In this document: piece after piece, positions 6,695 through 7,257 of the stretch
How positions within the stretch are numbered: the stretch's first letter is position 1
Layout of the letters: each line of letters opens with the position of its first letter
NCBI GenBank assembly: GCA_049600855.1
Contig: JBMYQA010000298.1
Location: 1 to 7,257 of the forward strand
DNA length: 7,257 bases
From: JBMYQA01 sp049600855
GTDB taxonomy: Bacteria > Bacteroidota > Bacteroidia > Cytophagales > Flammeovirgaceae
Direction: 5' to 3'
Notes under the pieces: model-generated
Database searches by the model: none
What the model saw: only the letters and a program-made list of their open reading frames with translations
What the model was told of the DNA's origin: nothing
Program-made: the position numbers and the translations under genes

Positions 6695-6702
6695 CAAATT
6701 TA
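6695..6702 (-). promoter_or_regulatory. Candidate Bacteroidota -7 element for the zinc-ribbon gene
   Basis: On the minus strand this reads TAAATTTG, an exact match to the Bacteroidota -7 consensus TAnnTTTG. It lies about 58 bases before the zinc-ribbon start codon and just after the terminator of the RidA-like gene, which is where a promoter is expected. No clear TTTG -33 box is seen about 20 bases upstream, so the call is tentative. Confidence 0.4.
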
Positions 6703-6731
6703 ATGAAAAATTGCTGCTGCTGGCGATAAAT

Positions 6732-6764
6732 AAAAAGTCATGCATTTGGGTAAGGCATGACTTT
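6732..6764 (-). terminator. Rho-independent terminator of the RidA-like gene
   Basis: AAAGTCATGC (6734-6743) and GCATGACTTT (6755-6764) form a perfect 10-bp stem with an 11-base loop. On the minus strand the stem runs straight into TTTTTATTTA. It lies 73 bases after the stop codon of the RidA-like gene and before the candidate zinc-ribbon promoter, so it separates the two transcription units. The stem is only 40% GC, but stem, loop and T-tract are all present. Confidence 0.75.
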
Positions 6765-6837
6765 GTTGCAACATTTTAAGTAAGAATAGGATGTTGGCGT
6801 GTTTTTAAAATTTTATGACTCATTTCAAAACAGTCTC

Positions 6838-7257
6838 TTAGATCGTGGCAATGCATTTTAATTCAATGGCAATAGGAGTAGGTAACGCATTGATTTCCAC
6901 CGTAGTTCTACAGGGTTGATTTTCCTTGAAGTACTCCGCATAAACTTTATTATACGTTTTGAAATCATCCTTCATGTTGGTCAAAAAGACCGTTACATCT
7001 ACCAGTTGATCCCAGCTGCTTCCCGAGTCTTCTAAAATGAGACGCACATTTTCGAATACACTATGGCATTGTGCTTCAATATCATAAGCTGTAATATTTC
7101 CTTCATCATCTAGCGTTACCCCAGGAATTTCTTTGCTCCCTCGTTTTCTTGGACCAACGCCCGAAAGAAATAATAAGTTGCCCACTTTTCGTGCGTGAGG
7201 ATACAAACCAACAGGTTCGGGTGCTTTAGCAGAATTACGGATATCTTTAGGTTCCAT
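6838..7257 (-). CDS. RidA (YjgF/UK114) family protein, probable 2-aminomuconate deaminase
   Basis: This 139-residue protein is a complete RidA-fold unit. The family features are YPHARKVGNLLFLSG (19-33), IEAQCHSVFENVRLILEDSGSSWDQLVDVTVFLTNM (60-95), and PCRTTVEINALP...IELK. In the last segment Arg117 is the conserved carboxylate-binding residue and Glu132 the conserved acid; Tyr19 matches the N-terminal active-site Tyr. RidA proteins form trimers and hydrolyse enamines/imines to release ammonia. The GVGPRKRGSKEIPGV stretch (33-47) is what I associate with the 2-aminomuconate deaminase branch, which acts in the 3-hydroxyanthranilate (tryptophan/kynurenine) degradation route. A generic 2-iminobutanoate deaminase is the alternative. 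The ATG is the last codon of the window, so an upstream extension cannot be excluded, but the conserved core starts near residue 11 and this start fits the family. Its partners, if any, lie beyond the right edge. Confidence 0.88.
   Translation of the reverse strand: MEPKDIRNSAKAPEPVGLYPHARKVGNLLFLSGVGPRKRGSKEIPGVTLDDEGNITAYDIEAQCHSVFENVRLILEDSGSSWDQLVDVTVFLTNMKDDFKTYNKVYAEYFKENQPCRTTVEINALPTPIAIELKCIATI

Noticed and set aside
6710..6722. A short GCT/CTG repeat upstream of the zinc-ribbon gene
   Set aside because: Only three units are present, which is not meaningful as a tandem repeat.

Overview
The window looks like chromosomal DNA from a member of the Bacteroidota. The base composition is AT-rich. 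Start codons lack clear Shine-Dalgarno sequences. One upstream region carries an exact match to the Bacteroidota -7 promoter element (TAnnTTTG). The alanine dehydrogenase, RidA-like protein, SIR2-EAD11 protein and nSTAND1 ATPase all resemble the forms I know from this phylum. I cannot place it more finely from the sequence alone.

The left half (1-3652, plus strand) is the accessory-looking part. It opens inside a SIR2-like effector gene that runs in from before the window and ends in an apparent effector-associated domain (EAD11). After 66 bases comes a membrane-anchored STAND-type NTPase: an nSTAND1 domain, one transmembrane helix, then a long C-terminal coiled coil. Fifteen bases later is a FemAB/GNAT_6-type acyl- or aminoacyl-transferase. 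The first two genes look like a split SIR2/STAND conflict (probably anti-phage) system, in which the STAND protein senses a threat and the SIR2 protein is the NAD-directed effector. Whether the transferase belongs to it is open.

The right half (3649-7257, minus strand) is housekeeping-like. Read in the direction of transcription it holds a RidA-family protein closest to 2-aminomuconate deaminase and its hairpin terminator, a tail-anchored double zinc-ribbon protein of unknown function with its own candidate promoter, alanine dehydrogenase, and a small GNAT acetyltransferase. The two halves converge at 3649-3652, where the stop codons of the FemAB-like and GNAT genes overlap.

The best candidate for something new is the SIR2-EAD11 / nSTAND1-TM-coiled-coil pair. 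The SIR2 domain has Phe at the expected His of its HG motif, and the STAND partner has no recognisable EAD and is predicted to place its coiled coil outside the cytoplasm. No gene-free stretch exceeds about 200 bases. I saw no rRNA, tRNA, CRISPR array, IS element or integrase.
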